NCBI GenBank assembly: GCA_021324135.1
Contig: JAJPJO010000089.1
Location: 1-39,942, forward strand
Length of the DNA: 39,942 bases
Reading direction: 5' to 3'
Source: Pseudomonadota bacterium
Lineage (GTDB): Bacteria > Cyanobacteriota > Vampirovibrionia > Obscuribacterales > Obscuribacteraceae
The notes beneath the pieces were generated by a model. That model had not been told where the DNA came from, ran no database searches, and saw only the letters and a program-made list of their open reading frames with translations. The position numbers and the translations under genes are program-made. Positions 25,191-32,884 of this stretch are shown piece by piece. Positions within the stretch are counted from its first letter, which is position 1; the number at the start of each line of letters is the position of its first letter.

Positions 25191-26648
25191 TTGGCTGAGA
25201 TTGACAGCATTGCTACGGAACTGGTCATGACTGATGAGCGCGGGCCCGAAAACGAAGTGAGCGAGCCCGGCGGCTCCGCGCCTCCGGACGGCGTTTCTCG
25301 GGAAGAAAAGCCGGTCTCCGCCGACAAGACGGCGCCATCGCCCGACCGAATAGATTTTGGCAGCGACGGCGGCGGCGCCGGAAGTGATACCGGGGGCGGT
25401 GAGAACGGCCGGCCGAGAATGTCACGCCGCGCCTCTTTCCTGATCCGCATGAGCCAGTTGCTCCTCTTTCTTTCCGGTCTTGTCTGGGCGCTGTTCGGCA
25501 CCGCCCGTGGTCACCTTGATGCCATGCAATTTCCCGGCTTTTTGTTGGCCATGTCAATCAGCTGGTGGCTGACGCCGGAAATCAGATCGCGGGCGCTCAA
25601 GCTCGGGCTCGTCGACAAGCCCGGGGAAGAACGGCGCATTCACAAGGTGCCTGTGCCTCGTCTTGGCGGCGTGGCAATCTTCATCAGTATCTTGTTCACG
25701 TGCGCTTTGCTGATCGCCATTGCCGGCCGACTGCCGAAGGATGCCGCCAAGGTGGAAGGAATAGCCGGTATCGCGGTTGGTGGCACCCTCGTCTTCGTTC
25801 TGGGCTTGCTCGATGACCTCGAGTCTTTGCGGGCCAGCAAAAAGTTCCTCGTGCAAATTTTGGCCGCCTGCGCCGCTTATTCGCTCGGTGTGCGGATCAA
25901 GGCCATACCGATTCCTCTGCACATGGACATCAATCTCGGCTTCCTGCAGATCCACGGCGGGGTGCCGATCGAACTTGGACAGCTCAGTTTGCCGATTACC
26001 GTCTTGTGGCTGGTGGGCGTCGCCAATGCCGTCAATCTCATCGACGGCATGGATGGCTTGGCAGCGGGCGTCTCAGCCATATCAGCGATGACGATCTGGA
26101 GCGTCGCCATGGGGATGAGCATCGACAAGCCATACGCGGCTCTTGTGGCAGCGGTGCTGGCCGGTGCCTTGTTCGGCTTCCTGCGGTGGAACTTCAACCC
26201 GGCGCGAATTTTTCTTGGCGACTCGGGTGCTTACCTGGTCGGCTTCATCCTGGGAGCGATATCAATAACCGGCGTCATCAAAGGGGCTGCAGCAGCAACT
26301 GTGATTGTGCCGACCGTGCTCCTGGTTGTTTTGATTCTCTTTTTCCCGCTGCTCGATACATCCTGGGCAGTGGTTCGCCGCATGGCGGCAGGTCGCTCCA
26401 TCTTCTCACCCGACGCCGGACATATACACCACAGGCTGCTGCAAGCCGGACTCTCGCAGAAGAAAGTCGCTTATTTGATTTATGGCGTTTCCGGAATGCT
26501 CGGCCTGGTCGCTGCATTTCTGGTAAACCAGCACTGGTATTATTTGAGCATTGGCGCCGCCGTTTTAATCATGGCTTTATTCTTCTCAGAGGTGTTGAAC
26601 CGCCACAGGCAAAGAGGACACGCCCAGAGCGAAAATGAGCTGAGGTAA
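25191..26648 (+). CDS. WecA/TagO-type undecaprenyl-phosphate sugar-1-phosphate transferase
   Basis: MraY-like membrane enzyme that moves a sugar-1-phosphate (usually GlcNAc-1-P) from UDP-sugar to undecaprenyl phosphate, starting lipid-linked glycans. About 10 membrane helices. Motifs: KPGEERRIHKVPVPRLGG, GLLDDLESL (Mg Asp pair), NLIDGMDGLAAG, NPARIFLGDSGA, and AGHIHHRLL, whose HIHH separates WecA/TagO enzymes from MraY. The start is TTG directly after the glyA stop, with GGAG upstream. This gives an 85-residue acidic, Gly/Ser/Pro-rich disordered N-terminus, unusual for the family. An ATG at 25227 would still leave most of it. Its product would feed the glycosyltransferases downstream. Confidence 0.92.
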   Translation: MAEIDSIATELVMTDERGPENEVSEPGGSAPPDGVSREEKPVSADKTAPSPDRIDFGSDGGGAGSDTGGGENGRPRMSRRASFLIRMSQLLLFLSGLVWALFGTARGHLDAMQFPGFLLAMSISWWLTPEIRSRALKLGLVDKPGEERRIHKVPVPRLGGVAIFISILFTCALLIAIAGRLPKDAAKVEGIAGIAVGGTLVFVLGLLDDLESLRASKKFLVQILAACAAYSLGVRIKAIPIPLHMDINLGFLQIHGGVPIELGQLSLPITVLWLVGVANAVNLIDGMDGLAAGVSAISAMTIWSVAMGMSIDKPYAALVAAVLAGALFGFLRWNFNPARIFLGDSGAYLVGFILGAISITGVIKGAAAATVIVPTVLLVVLILFFPLLDTSWAVVRRMAAGRSIFSPDAGHIHHRLLQAGLSQKKVAYLIYGVSGMLGLVAAFLVNQHWYYLSIGAAVLIMALFFSEVLNRHRQRGHAQSENELR

Positions 26649-26657
26649 AGGGACATA

Positions 26658-28331
26658 CTGCTCTTAATCGCCATCATACTGCTGGGAATTGTCTTTCGCC
26701 TCCTGTTCCTTCATGTAGGTATAACCCTCGATGAAAGCGTAACCGCCTATGTCGCTGCCAGCCCGAATTTCCACGAGCTGCTGGAGCGCGTCGGATTGTA
26801 CGAATTCAATCCGCCGCTGTATTTTGTTTTGATGAACCTCTGGGTGCATCAGTTCGGCGATCGGCCCATCAGCCTCGCGATACCATCGATGGTGCTGGGC
26901 GTTTTGCTCATTCCGGCCGTCTACTTGTTTGCCAGAGAGTTGTACCGGAGGGAAGATATAGCGCTCTGGGCCGCTTTCTTCGCTGCCGTTTCACCACTGG
27001 CGGTGCTCTACTCTCACTTCGCCCGAAGCTACTCTCTGCTCGCCTTGCTGATGGCTCTTGCCATGTATGCCTTCCTGAGAAGCATCCGCAAATCCTCGCC
27101 GGCTAACTTGATCATGTTATGGCTGTCGCTCGTGCTTCTCTTTTACACGCATTATGTGGCGCTCTATCTCTTTGGCATGCTCCTCCTGTCGGCGCTGATT
27201 TACAGCCGCTTGCCGAATCGATCGGCGGGCTTTCGCCTCGTGCCTCTGACGCTCTGCCTGCTCCTTGCTGCTTTCGGATTTGCCTTTTGGCTGCCCTTCC
27301 TCATGGAGCACAGAACGGCTGATCTGTACTGGGTCGACCGGCAACCTCTGGCGAACTTCCCGTTCGTATTGATAAACAACCTGGCGGCATCGTTCCCTTC
27401 CCCCTGGTTGGCGACGGCGATCGGACTCTGTGCTGCACTGCCTGTGGTGCTGGTGCTTTTTATCCGAAAACTGATCAAAATGCGCAACAATGCCAGAACC
27501 AGTGGTTCGGACGCCGGCTATGGGGCGATTCTTTTGCAATGGACGGTCGAGAATAAAGCATCTCTATTCCTTCTGGCCAACACGCTTCTTCCTGCGGCAA
27601 CCATCGGTTACACCGCGCCCCTGATTATCGGCTATTCGCGCTATATGGTGGCATTTTCCGTTTTCGCCTGGACCTTGTGGGCCGCCGTCCTGGCCAGGCT
27701 CATCGATGCCGCGCAGTCGAGAATCATCAGTCGGACCGGATTATCCGAACAGCAAAATGATGAAAGCGCTGATGCCGTGAGAGCCAGATTGGTGCGGGCA
27801 AAAATTGTCCTGCTCGCACTGCTTGTTCTGCCGCTTATCCTGGTCGATTATCGTGAATCGCAGTGGCTTGCCGACGGCGATCGCTCCGGGCTGCGCCGTT
27901 TCGCCCGCGACTGGAAACTCGGCAAGTTCAATGATTGCGCACTGATGATGGTGCCTGACTACGATTCATACATGCTGATTTACTATTTGAGCCGCGAGCA
28001 GAACGGCGAGCTTCCTTCTCTCTATTACACCTATCCGCGCGCCAATACGCTTGTGCCTGGGCAACATCAGGGATGTGCCGAAGCGTTTCAAGACGAGGGA
28101 AACAGAGACAGGGCGCTCGAGTGGGTAGAGCAACTCAAAGGGCGAGGCTGCACAGAACTCGTCGTGATCAGCGACAAGGATGCCCTCGACAGCAAGCTCA
28201 TGCCGGCCCGAACCCGGGCGCATCAACTTCTGGACGAGCTGGCCAAACGTTTCCACCGATTGGATCCCAGCGAGGATTACCCTAGCAAAGGGAACTCTTT
28301 CGAAGTGTATCGTTTTGACTTACGGCCCTGA
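26658..28331 (+). CDS. GT39/PMT-type membrane glycosyltransferase, non-standard start
   Basis: Multipass GT-C fold enzyme that uses polyprenyl-phosphate sugars. The family's first helix and catalytic acidic motif (ITLDESVTAYVAAS) and the NPPLYFVLMNLW segment are in one open frame, but no ATG, GTG or TTG occurs between the upstream stop (26646) and the motif. The first standard codon is TTG at 26796, which would remove the catalytic Asp-Glu. I therefore place the start near 26655-26660 (CTG at 26658, or ATA at 26655, after AAAGGGA). This is an inference. About 12 membrane helices and a soluble C-terminal part (about 350-557) follow. It is 9 bp after the WecA-type gene. Confidence 0.8.
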   Translation: MLLIAIILLGIVFRLLFLHVGITLDESVTAYVAASPNFHELLERVGLYEFNPPLYFVLMNLWVHQFGDRPISLAIPSMVLGVLLIPAVYLFARELYRREDIALWAAFFAAVSPLAVLYSHFARSYSLLALLMALAMYAFLRSIRKSSPANLIMLWLSLVLLFYTHYVALYLFGMLLLSALIYSRLPNRSAGFRLVPLTLCLLLAAFGFAFWLPFLMEHRTADLYWVDRQPLANFPFVLINNLAASFPSPWLATAIGLCAALPVVLVLFIRKLIKMRNNARTSGSDAGYGAILLQWTVENKASLFLLANTLLPAATIGYTAPLIIGYSRYMVAFSVFAWTLWAAVLARLIDAAQSRIISRTGLSEQQNDESADAVRARLVRAKIVLLALLVLPLILVDYRESQWLADGDRSGLRRFARDWKLGKFNDCALMMVPDYDSYMLIYYLSREQNGELPSLYYTYPRANTLVPGQHQGCAEAFQDEGNRDRALEWVEQLKGRGCTELVVISDKDALDSKLMPARTRAHQLLDELAKRFHRLDPSEDYPSKGNSFEVYRFDLRP

Positions 28332-28348
28332 TCTCATTTTAAGCACCT

Positions 28349-28386
28349 GATCAAAATTGGGTATATTCTTTGCACCTGTTTTGATC
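28349..28386. promoter_or_regulatory. Inverted repeat around a -10-like box before the GT2 gene
   Basis: GATCAAAA (28349-28356) and TTTTGATC (28379-28386) are a perfect 8-bp inverted repeat. Between them lies TATATT (28362-28367), a good -10 match, with no convincing -35. GCACCTG also occurs as a direct repeat beside each arm (28343 and 28372). This could be an internal promoter with an operator in the 89-bp gap before the GT2 gene. Confidence 0.35.
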
Positions 28387-28420
28387 CAGGGCGGCATCGC
28401 CACCACGTCGTTTTCAAGAA

Positions 28421-29350
28421 ATGGCCACCGACGGCAAGCTCAATCTGACCATCATTTGTCCTGTCTTTAACGAGCAAGACATAATTCCGATTTTCTTCGA
28501 GCGAGTCAAGGGCGTTCGGGACAAACTGTCAGATAAATATGAGGTCGAGCTTCTTTTTACCAACAATTCATCAACCGACCAGACTCTGCCGCAGATTCTC
28601 AAAATTCGCGACGAGAATCCCTTTGTCTATGTGATTACGATAAGCAAGAACGTCGGTCTGCAAGCCTCTCTCGAGTGCGGTTTGCGCAGCGCCAAAGGCG
28701 ACCTGTTCGTCTTTATCGACGTGGACTGCGAAGATCCACCGGAAATGATTGCCGACTTCGTAAAAATCTACGAGGAAGGCTATGATATCGTATATGGTGA
28801 GCGCGCCGATCGAGACGAGCCCAAGCTGATCATGCTCGGACGCAAGCTCTTTTACCGCGTCTTGAAAGCGGTGGCGGACGAGGAAGTGATCCTCGACATG
28901 GCTGAGTTCTCCTTGATTACACAAGAAGTGCGCAACGCCATTGTTGAAGACAGCTCTTCCTTTCCATTCATCCGCGCATCGATCGGCAGAGTGGGCTTCA
29001 AGCGCAAAGGGATTCGCTACAAACGCCAGAAGCGGATTGCCGGCCAAACTCACTTTCGACTGCTGGGCATGGCTCACTTCGCGATTGCCGGCATTCTCTC
29101 ATCCTCGACCCTTTTTCTTCGCCTGCCCATCTACTCCTTCTTCTTCTGGCTGCTTTGCGTGATGGCGGTCGCCATAACCAGAGTCTATGTTGATTCGCGC
29201 TGGATAGATGTGCTTCTGGTCTTGCTCTTCGCCTCATACTTCGGCGCGGCGATTTCATTCATGGCTATATACATCGGACGAACATACAAAAACTCGCTGG
29301 GAAGACCGAACTTCATCATCAGTGAAAATGGAACGTTCATGCAAAAGTAG
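28421..29350 (+). CDS. GT2 glycosyltransferase, DPM1/GtrB-like, with C-terminal membrane helices
   Basis: 309 residues. The N-terminal GT-A domain starts LTIICPVFNEQDIIPIFFE, the usual nucleotide-sugar site, followed by FTNNSSTDQT and the metal-binding FIDVDCEDPPE (Asp100, Asp102). Two hydrophobic helices near the C-terminus (about 235-290) place it among polyprenyl-phosphate sugar synthases, which make dolichyl- or undecaprenyl-phosphate mannose or glucose. Such a product is the donor for GT39-type enzymes like the one just upstream. The ATG lacks a clear Shine-Dalgarno. It ends 17 bp before the FAD oxidoreductase, so the two are probably co-transcribed. Confidence 0.88.
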   Translation: MATDGKLNLTIICPVFNEQDIIPIFFERVKGVRDKLSDKYEVELLFTNNSSTDQTLPQILKIRDENPFVYVITISKNVGLQASLECGLRSAKGDLFVFIDVDCEDPPEMIADFVKIYEEGYDIVYGERADRDEPKLIMLGRKLFYRVLKAVADEEVILDMAEFSLITQEVRNAIVEDSSSFPFIRASIGRVGFKRKGIRYKRQKRIAGQTHFRLLGMAHFAIAGILSSSTLFLRLPIYSFFFWLLCVMAVAITRVYVDSRWIDVLLVLLFASYFGAAISFMAIYIGRTYKNSLGRPNFIISENGTFMQK

Positions 29351-29367
29351 GTATTATATTTGGTGGC

Positions 29368-30798
29368 ATGGCTCAAGATTCAGTCGATCGGCAATTCGTT
29401 AGTTTTGATGGCGGCACCAGATGCTCCGGCGGCATGCTGGCGGCCGACAATGCAACCGATCTGGTAGCCGGGCAGAAATCCATTCAGGGGCGCGGTATTA
29501 TTCCGCGCGGTGCCGGTATGTCATTCGCCGCCGCCAGCTTTGGAGACGACACCGTTTCTATCGACACATCCCGGCTCGATCGCATTCTTGTTCTCAACCA
29601 GTCCGAGCTCTCGGTAACCATCGAGGCGGGCACGCCGGTTGGAGGGTTGCTGGATTTCCTGATCGAGCGCGGCTACTATATTCCGATCGTGCCAGGTTAT
29701 CCGACCATCACCATCGGTGGTTGCATGGCCAGCGCCGTGCATGGGAAAAATCAGCTCAAGGACGGCATTTTCTCCGACCAGGTGCTTGCCTTCAAGCTCT
29801 TCCATGAAGAATATGGAACCCTTGATGTATCGCCCGATCGCGAAGCGGACATTTTTGATCTGACGCTCGGCGGTTTTGGACTGACCGGGACGATCTTAGA
29901 GGCGACCATAAAGATTTATCGCTTGCCCTCTACCTACATGGACGTGGTTACAGAGCCGGTCGATAACATTTGCGATCTGCCCGCTCTGCTGACCGACCGC
30001 GCCCGGCGAAGCGACTTCATCATCAGCTGGCATGATTTTATGCAGTCCGGAGCCAGGTTCGGAAGCGGCTTCGTTCAATGGGGGAATTTCTCCTCTGCAA
30101 GCCATGACACCATATCCGGTAGCGCATCAAATGATACTGCTAATGGTGCGACTTCGCACTCGCGCTCTATCTATCCCTTGCGCATCGAGCCCGGCAAGCT
30201 CGTTTCGCCGCTGACATTGACTGCCGAGAATCGCGGCAACCTCTCGTTGCCGTTTTATGGACATATGACGACCGGCTTCATGAACGCGCTCTACAACTAC
30301 TCCCAAATGCTCACCGTCGGTCCGCCGCGGCAGTTGCCGATCGAACTCTGTTTTTTCCCTTCCAAAGTATTGCGCGATCTCTACTACCATTTCTTCGGCA
30401 AGACCGGCTTCTTCGAGCATCAGGCAATTATTGCCCCTGACCGGTTCGCCGACTATGTCCAGAAGGTGCACTGGTGGCTGACGCGCAACGACATTCCGGT
30501 GACAATCGCTTCATCCAAGATGTTTGACGGCGACACTCGTTATCTTCGCTTTAGCGGCAGAGGGGTTTGTTTCGCCCTTAATTTCCCGCGCTGCGCCCGG
30601 GCGCATGCCTTCATGCAATTTCTCGATGAGCTTACCCTCGAGCTCGAGGCCCTGCCGAACATAGCCAAAGATTCTCGCTTGCCGCTCTCCGTCGTGCGCT
30701 CGACCTATCGTGAATATGATTTATTCAAAAGCAAGCTGAAATCGTTCGATCCCAGGCGGAGATACAGATCGGAGCTTTCTATAAGGCTCGACCTTTAG
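29368..30798 (+). CDS. DprE1-like FAD-linked oxidoreductase
   Basis: 476 residues. The N-terminal FAD-binding type-4 domain has PRGAGMSFAAAS and the GGCMASAVHGKNQLKDGIF stretch, which resembles the HGKN region of mycobacterial DprE1 (decaprenylphosphoryl-ribose 2'-oxidase). The substrate domain keeps the family's SKMFDGDTRYLRFSGRG and CFALNFPR pattern and ends FDPRRRYRSELSIRLDL, much like DprE1's end. DprE1 works with a short-chain reductase (DprE2) to turn polyprenyl-phosphate ribose into arabinose; no such reductase is in the window. The sugar acted on here is not known. The GGTGG before the ATG is a fair ribosome site. It is linked to the GT2 gene by 17 bp. Confidence 0.85.
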   Translation: MAQDSVDRQFVSFDGGTRCSGGMLAADNATDLVAGQKSIQGRGIIPRGAGMSFAAASFGDDTVSIDTSRLDRILVLNQSELSVTIEAGTPVGGLLDFLIERGYYIPIVPGYPTITIGGCMASAVHGKNQLKDGIFSDQVLAFKLFHEEYGTLDVSPDREADIFDLTLGGFGLTGTILEATIKIYRLPSTYMDVVTEPVDNICDLPALLTDRARRSDFIISWHDFMQSGARFGSGFVQWGNFSSASHDTISGSASNDTANGATSHSRSIYPLRIEPGKLVSPLTLTAENRGNLSLPFYGHMTTGFMNALYNYSQMLTVGPPRQLPIELCFFPSKVLRDLYYHFFGKTGFFEHQAIIAPDRFADYVQKVHWWLTRNDIPVTIASSKMFDGDTRYLRFSGRGVCFALNFPRCARAHAFMQFLDELTLELEALPNIAKDSRLPLSVVRSTYREYDLFKSKLKSFDPRRRYRSELSIRLDL

Positions 30799-30853
30799 TG
30801 GATTTGGTAAAACGAATGGGCATGAATAGCTTGCACTCAGTTCCGTAAGAAAA

Positions 30854-31330
30854 ATGTTTGCCACCAGCGATGAGTCTACCAGTCTACCAATCCTGCTTTT
30901 CAGGATGGGCAACGTGCGCACTGCTTTCATACTGGATGCGGTTGTGCAGGTCTTCGATGCCGTTGATGTCGGCGATTTTCCCGGTCACTTGCCCGAAAAC
31001 GTCATCGGCTTGATCAACGTGCGCGGGCAGAAGCTCGTGCTGGCCGATATCCGAGCCAGATGGGGCATGCCGGCGGGCAAGGTACAACTGAACAATCAAA
31101 TCGTCGTCATCGAGTGTGCCGGCAAAAGCATAAGTATCATAGTCGACGAGGTGATCGGCACTCGCAATGTTCCCTTGAAAAAAATTGTTCGCCTCGAGGA
31201 TATTCTCGGAGACGGAAATCCACATATGGCGGCGCCCGATCTCGAAGGCATCTTGATTTTGCTCGATCCCGACCATCTCTTCGATCGGGCTCAACTCGAT
31301 GAGTTGGCGGCATGGGCTGAGTCGATGTGA
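30854..31330 (+). CDS. CheW-like scaffold protein 1
   Basis: 158 residues, one CheW domain. The family core is visible: LFRMGNVRTAFILDAVVQVFDA, the LPENVIGLINVRGQKLVLADIRARWG segment (the NxRG motif for receptor/kinase docking), and ISIIVDEVIGTRNVP. CheW proteins tie chemoreceptors to CheA. This is the first gene of the chemosensory cluster, 55 bp after the FAD enzyme. Its stop overlaps the GTG of the next cheW by 4 bp, so the two are coupled. Confidence 0.9.
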   Translation: MFATSDESTSLPILLFRMGNVRTAFILDAVVQVFDAVDVGDFPGHLPENVIGLINVRGQKLVLADIRARWGMPAGKVQLNNQIVVIECAGKSISIIVDEVIGTRNVPLKKIVRLEDILGDGNPHMAAPDLEGILILLDPDHLFDRAQLDELAAWAESM

Positions 31331-31746
31331 GGCAGCAATCAGTGGCAGAATCCTTCGAGCTTTTGATGACTTCTGTAGACGGCAAAAAATTTGCTGTGCC
31401 AATCACATCGGTATTCGAGGTTATAAACGCCGTCGACACAACCACGTTCATCGATAAACCAGCCAGCATCATCGGCTTGATAAATTTGCGCGGCGAGATT
31501 GTGCCTGTGCATGACTTGCGCAGTTACATCGGCTTTGAGAGCCGCGAGCTGCATGCCGGAGACCAGATTGTCATTCTCATGGATGAATCAGTAAAAGTGG
31601 GAGTGGCTGTGGATGCCGTCGAGTCCGTCAGGGTCTATCAGGAGGAGCAGCTCTTTGCCCTGTCGCTGTCGCCGACAGCCTTTCAGATTGTGCGAGTGGC
31701 ACAACGTCGACTGCAGCTGATCGATTTGAAAGAATTGCTCGGCTGA
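31327..31746 (+). CDS. CheW-like scaffold protein 2
   Basis: 139 residues. The domain covers nearly the full length: FELLMTSVDGKKFAVPITSVFEVI, then ASIIGLINLRGEIVPVHDLRSYIG (N-L-R-G docking motif), and VKVGVAVDAVESVRVY. The start is GTG at 31327 inside the preceding stop (GTGA overlap); a GTG at 31342 is an alternative. Two successive cheW genes before a soluble receptor match the frzA-frzB-frzCD arrangement in Myxococcus, which is a comparison from knowledge of that system. Confidence 0.9.
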   Translation: MRQQSVAESFELLMTSVDGKKFAVPITSVFEVINAVDTTTFIDKPASIIGLINLRGEIVPVHDLRSYIGFESRELHAGDQIVILMDESVKVGVAVDAVESVRVYQEEQLFALSLSPTAFQIVRVAQRRLQLIDLKELLG

Positions 31747-31755
31747 TTCTTCTAT

Positions 31756-31786
31756 TTGAGATTAGCCTGAAGTAACTGGGTATCAT
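31756..31786 (+). promoter_or_regulatory. Possible sigma-70-type promoter before the receptor gene
   Basis: TTGAGA (31756-31761) and TATCAT (31781-31786) each match the consensus at 5 of 6 positions with a 19-nt spacer, slightly long. It lies in the 137-bp gap before the receptor gene, the largest gap inside the cluster, and could start a second transcript. Confidence 0.35.
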
Positions 31787-31883
31787 ATTTTCGTAGGCCC
31801 TGCCGCCGGCTACCGCCTTTTTTATCAGAAGGTCGCAGGCGCCGGCGGGCGAGTATTTCGAGTCACGAGACGGAGAGAACAAG

Positions 31884-32864
31884 ATGGTGAGCAAGCCTTC
31901 GGCAAAACAACAGCAAAAGCCGGCCAACGCCAAGATGAGAAGCCCGAATGGCAAAGGCAAGCAGAGCTTCAGCTTCGAGAGCAATAACTTTGACGAGTAT
32001 CAACACATCGAAAAGATGGTCGAGGAGCTCTCCGACCTGGCGCGCGTCATTCTCGAGGCGGCCACTAATTTGTCCGTGAACTCGACCCAGACAGCAGCAG
32101 CCGTCACTGAAACGACAACCATCGTCGAGGAAGTTCGCCAGACCGTCGAGGTCTCGAGCAAGAAAGCTCAAAATGTCTCCGCCGATGCCAAAACCGTTTT
32201 GCGAACCTCCGAGCTTGGCCAGAAAGCCGCCAACGACGTGGTTTCCGGCATGCAAGCTATCAAGGAGCACATGGATTCTTTGACCAGAACGATTTTGACT
32301 CTCAGAAACCAGACCAAACAGGTCGGCGAAATCATTGCCACCGTGGACGATATTGCCCAGCAATCAAACTTGCTGGCTGTCAACGCCGCTATTGAAGCCG
32401 CCAGAGCCGGCGAGCAGGGCAAAGGATTCGCCGTGGTCGCCCAGGCAATCAAGAGCCTGGCGGAGCAGTCGAAAAAGGCGACCAGCAACGTGCGCAGCAT
32501 TTTGAATGAGATTGTCGAAGCCACCGCATCCGCTACCATGAAAACCGAGCACGGCAGCAAGGTAATCGCCGATGGCGAGAGCTACGCCAAGCAGGCCGGC
32601 AATGCCATGGTAACGCTGGCCGACAGCATCGCGCGCTCCGCCCAGGCTGCCATACAGATCGACGCTTCCAGCCAGCAGCAGCTGCAAGGCGTGCAGCAAG
32701 TGCTCGAGGCCATGAAGAGCGTCGAGGAGGCCAGCAACGACAATCAGCGCGGCGCAAAGGAACTCGAGGAAGCAGTTGTGAGATTGAGTGAACTGGGCGG
32801 TGAATTGCGCGCTCTCACCGACAGTCTCCATATTAAGCGAGCCAATCGAAGCCGATCGCATTAG
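31884..32864 (+). CDS. Soluble methyl-accepting chemoreceptor without sensor or membrane domain
   Basis: 326 residues. There is no signal, no membrane helix, no HAMP and no recognisable ligand domain: the N-terminus (1-40) is Lys/Gln-rich and disordered, and the rest is one long antiparallel coiled coil. The hairpin tip is classic ([20 protein letters not shown] then [13 protein letters not shown], about residues 155-187), so it should bind CheA and CheW. Many Ala/Glu/Gln-rich heptads flanking it are candidate methylation sites for CheR/CheB. It resembles Myxococcus FrzCD, which also lacks membrane segments. There is no CheR-binding pentapeptide at its C-terminus. Input must come from a partner or directly through the coiled coil. 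Confidence 0.92.
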   Translation: MVSKPSAKQQQKPANAKMRSPNGKGKQSFSFESNNFDEYQHIEKMVEELSDLARVILEAATNLSVNSTQTAAAVTETTTIVEEVRQTVEVSSKKAQNVSADAKTVLRTSELGQKAANDVVSGMQAIKEHMDSLTRTILTLRNQTKQVGEIIATVDDIAQQSNLLAVNAAIEAARAGEQGKGFAVVAQAIKSLAEQSKKATSNVRSILNEIVEATASATMKTEHGSKVIADGESYAKQAGNAMVTLADSIARSAQAAIQIDASSQQQLQGVQQVLEAMKSVEEASNDNQRGAKELEEAVVRLSELGGELRALTDSLHIKRANRSRSH

Positions 32865-32884
32865 GAGAATGAAACTGCCGAAGT

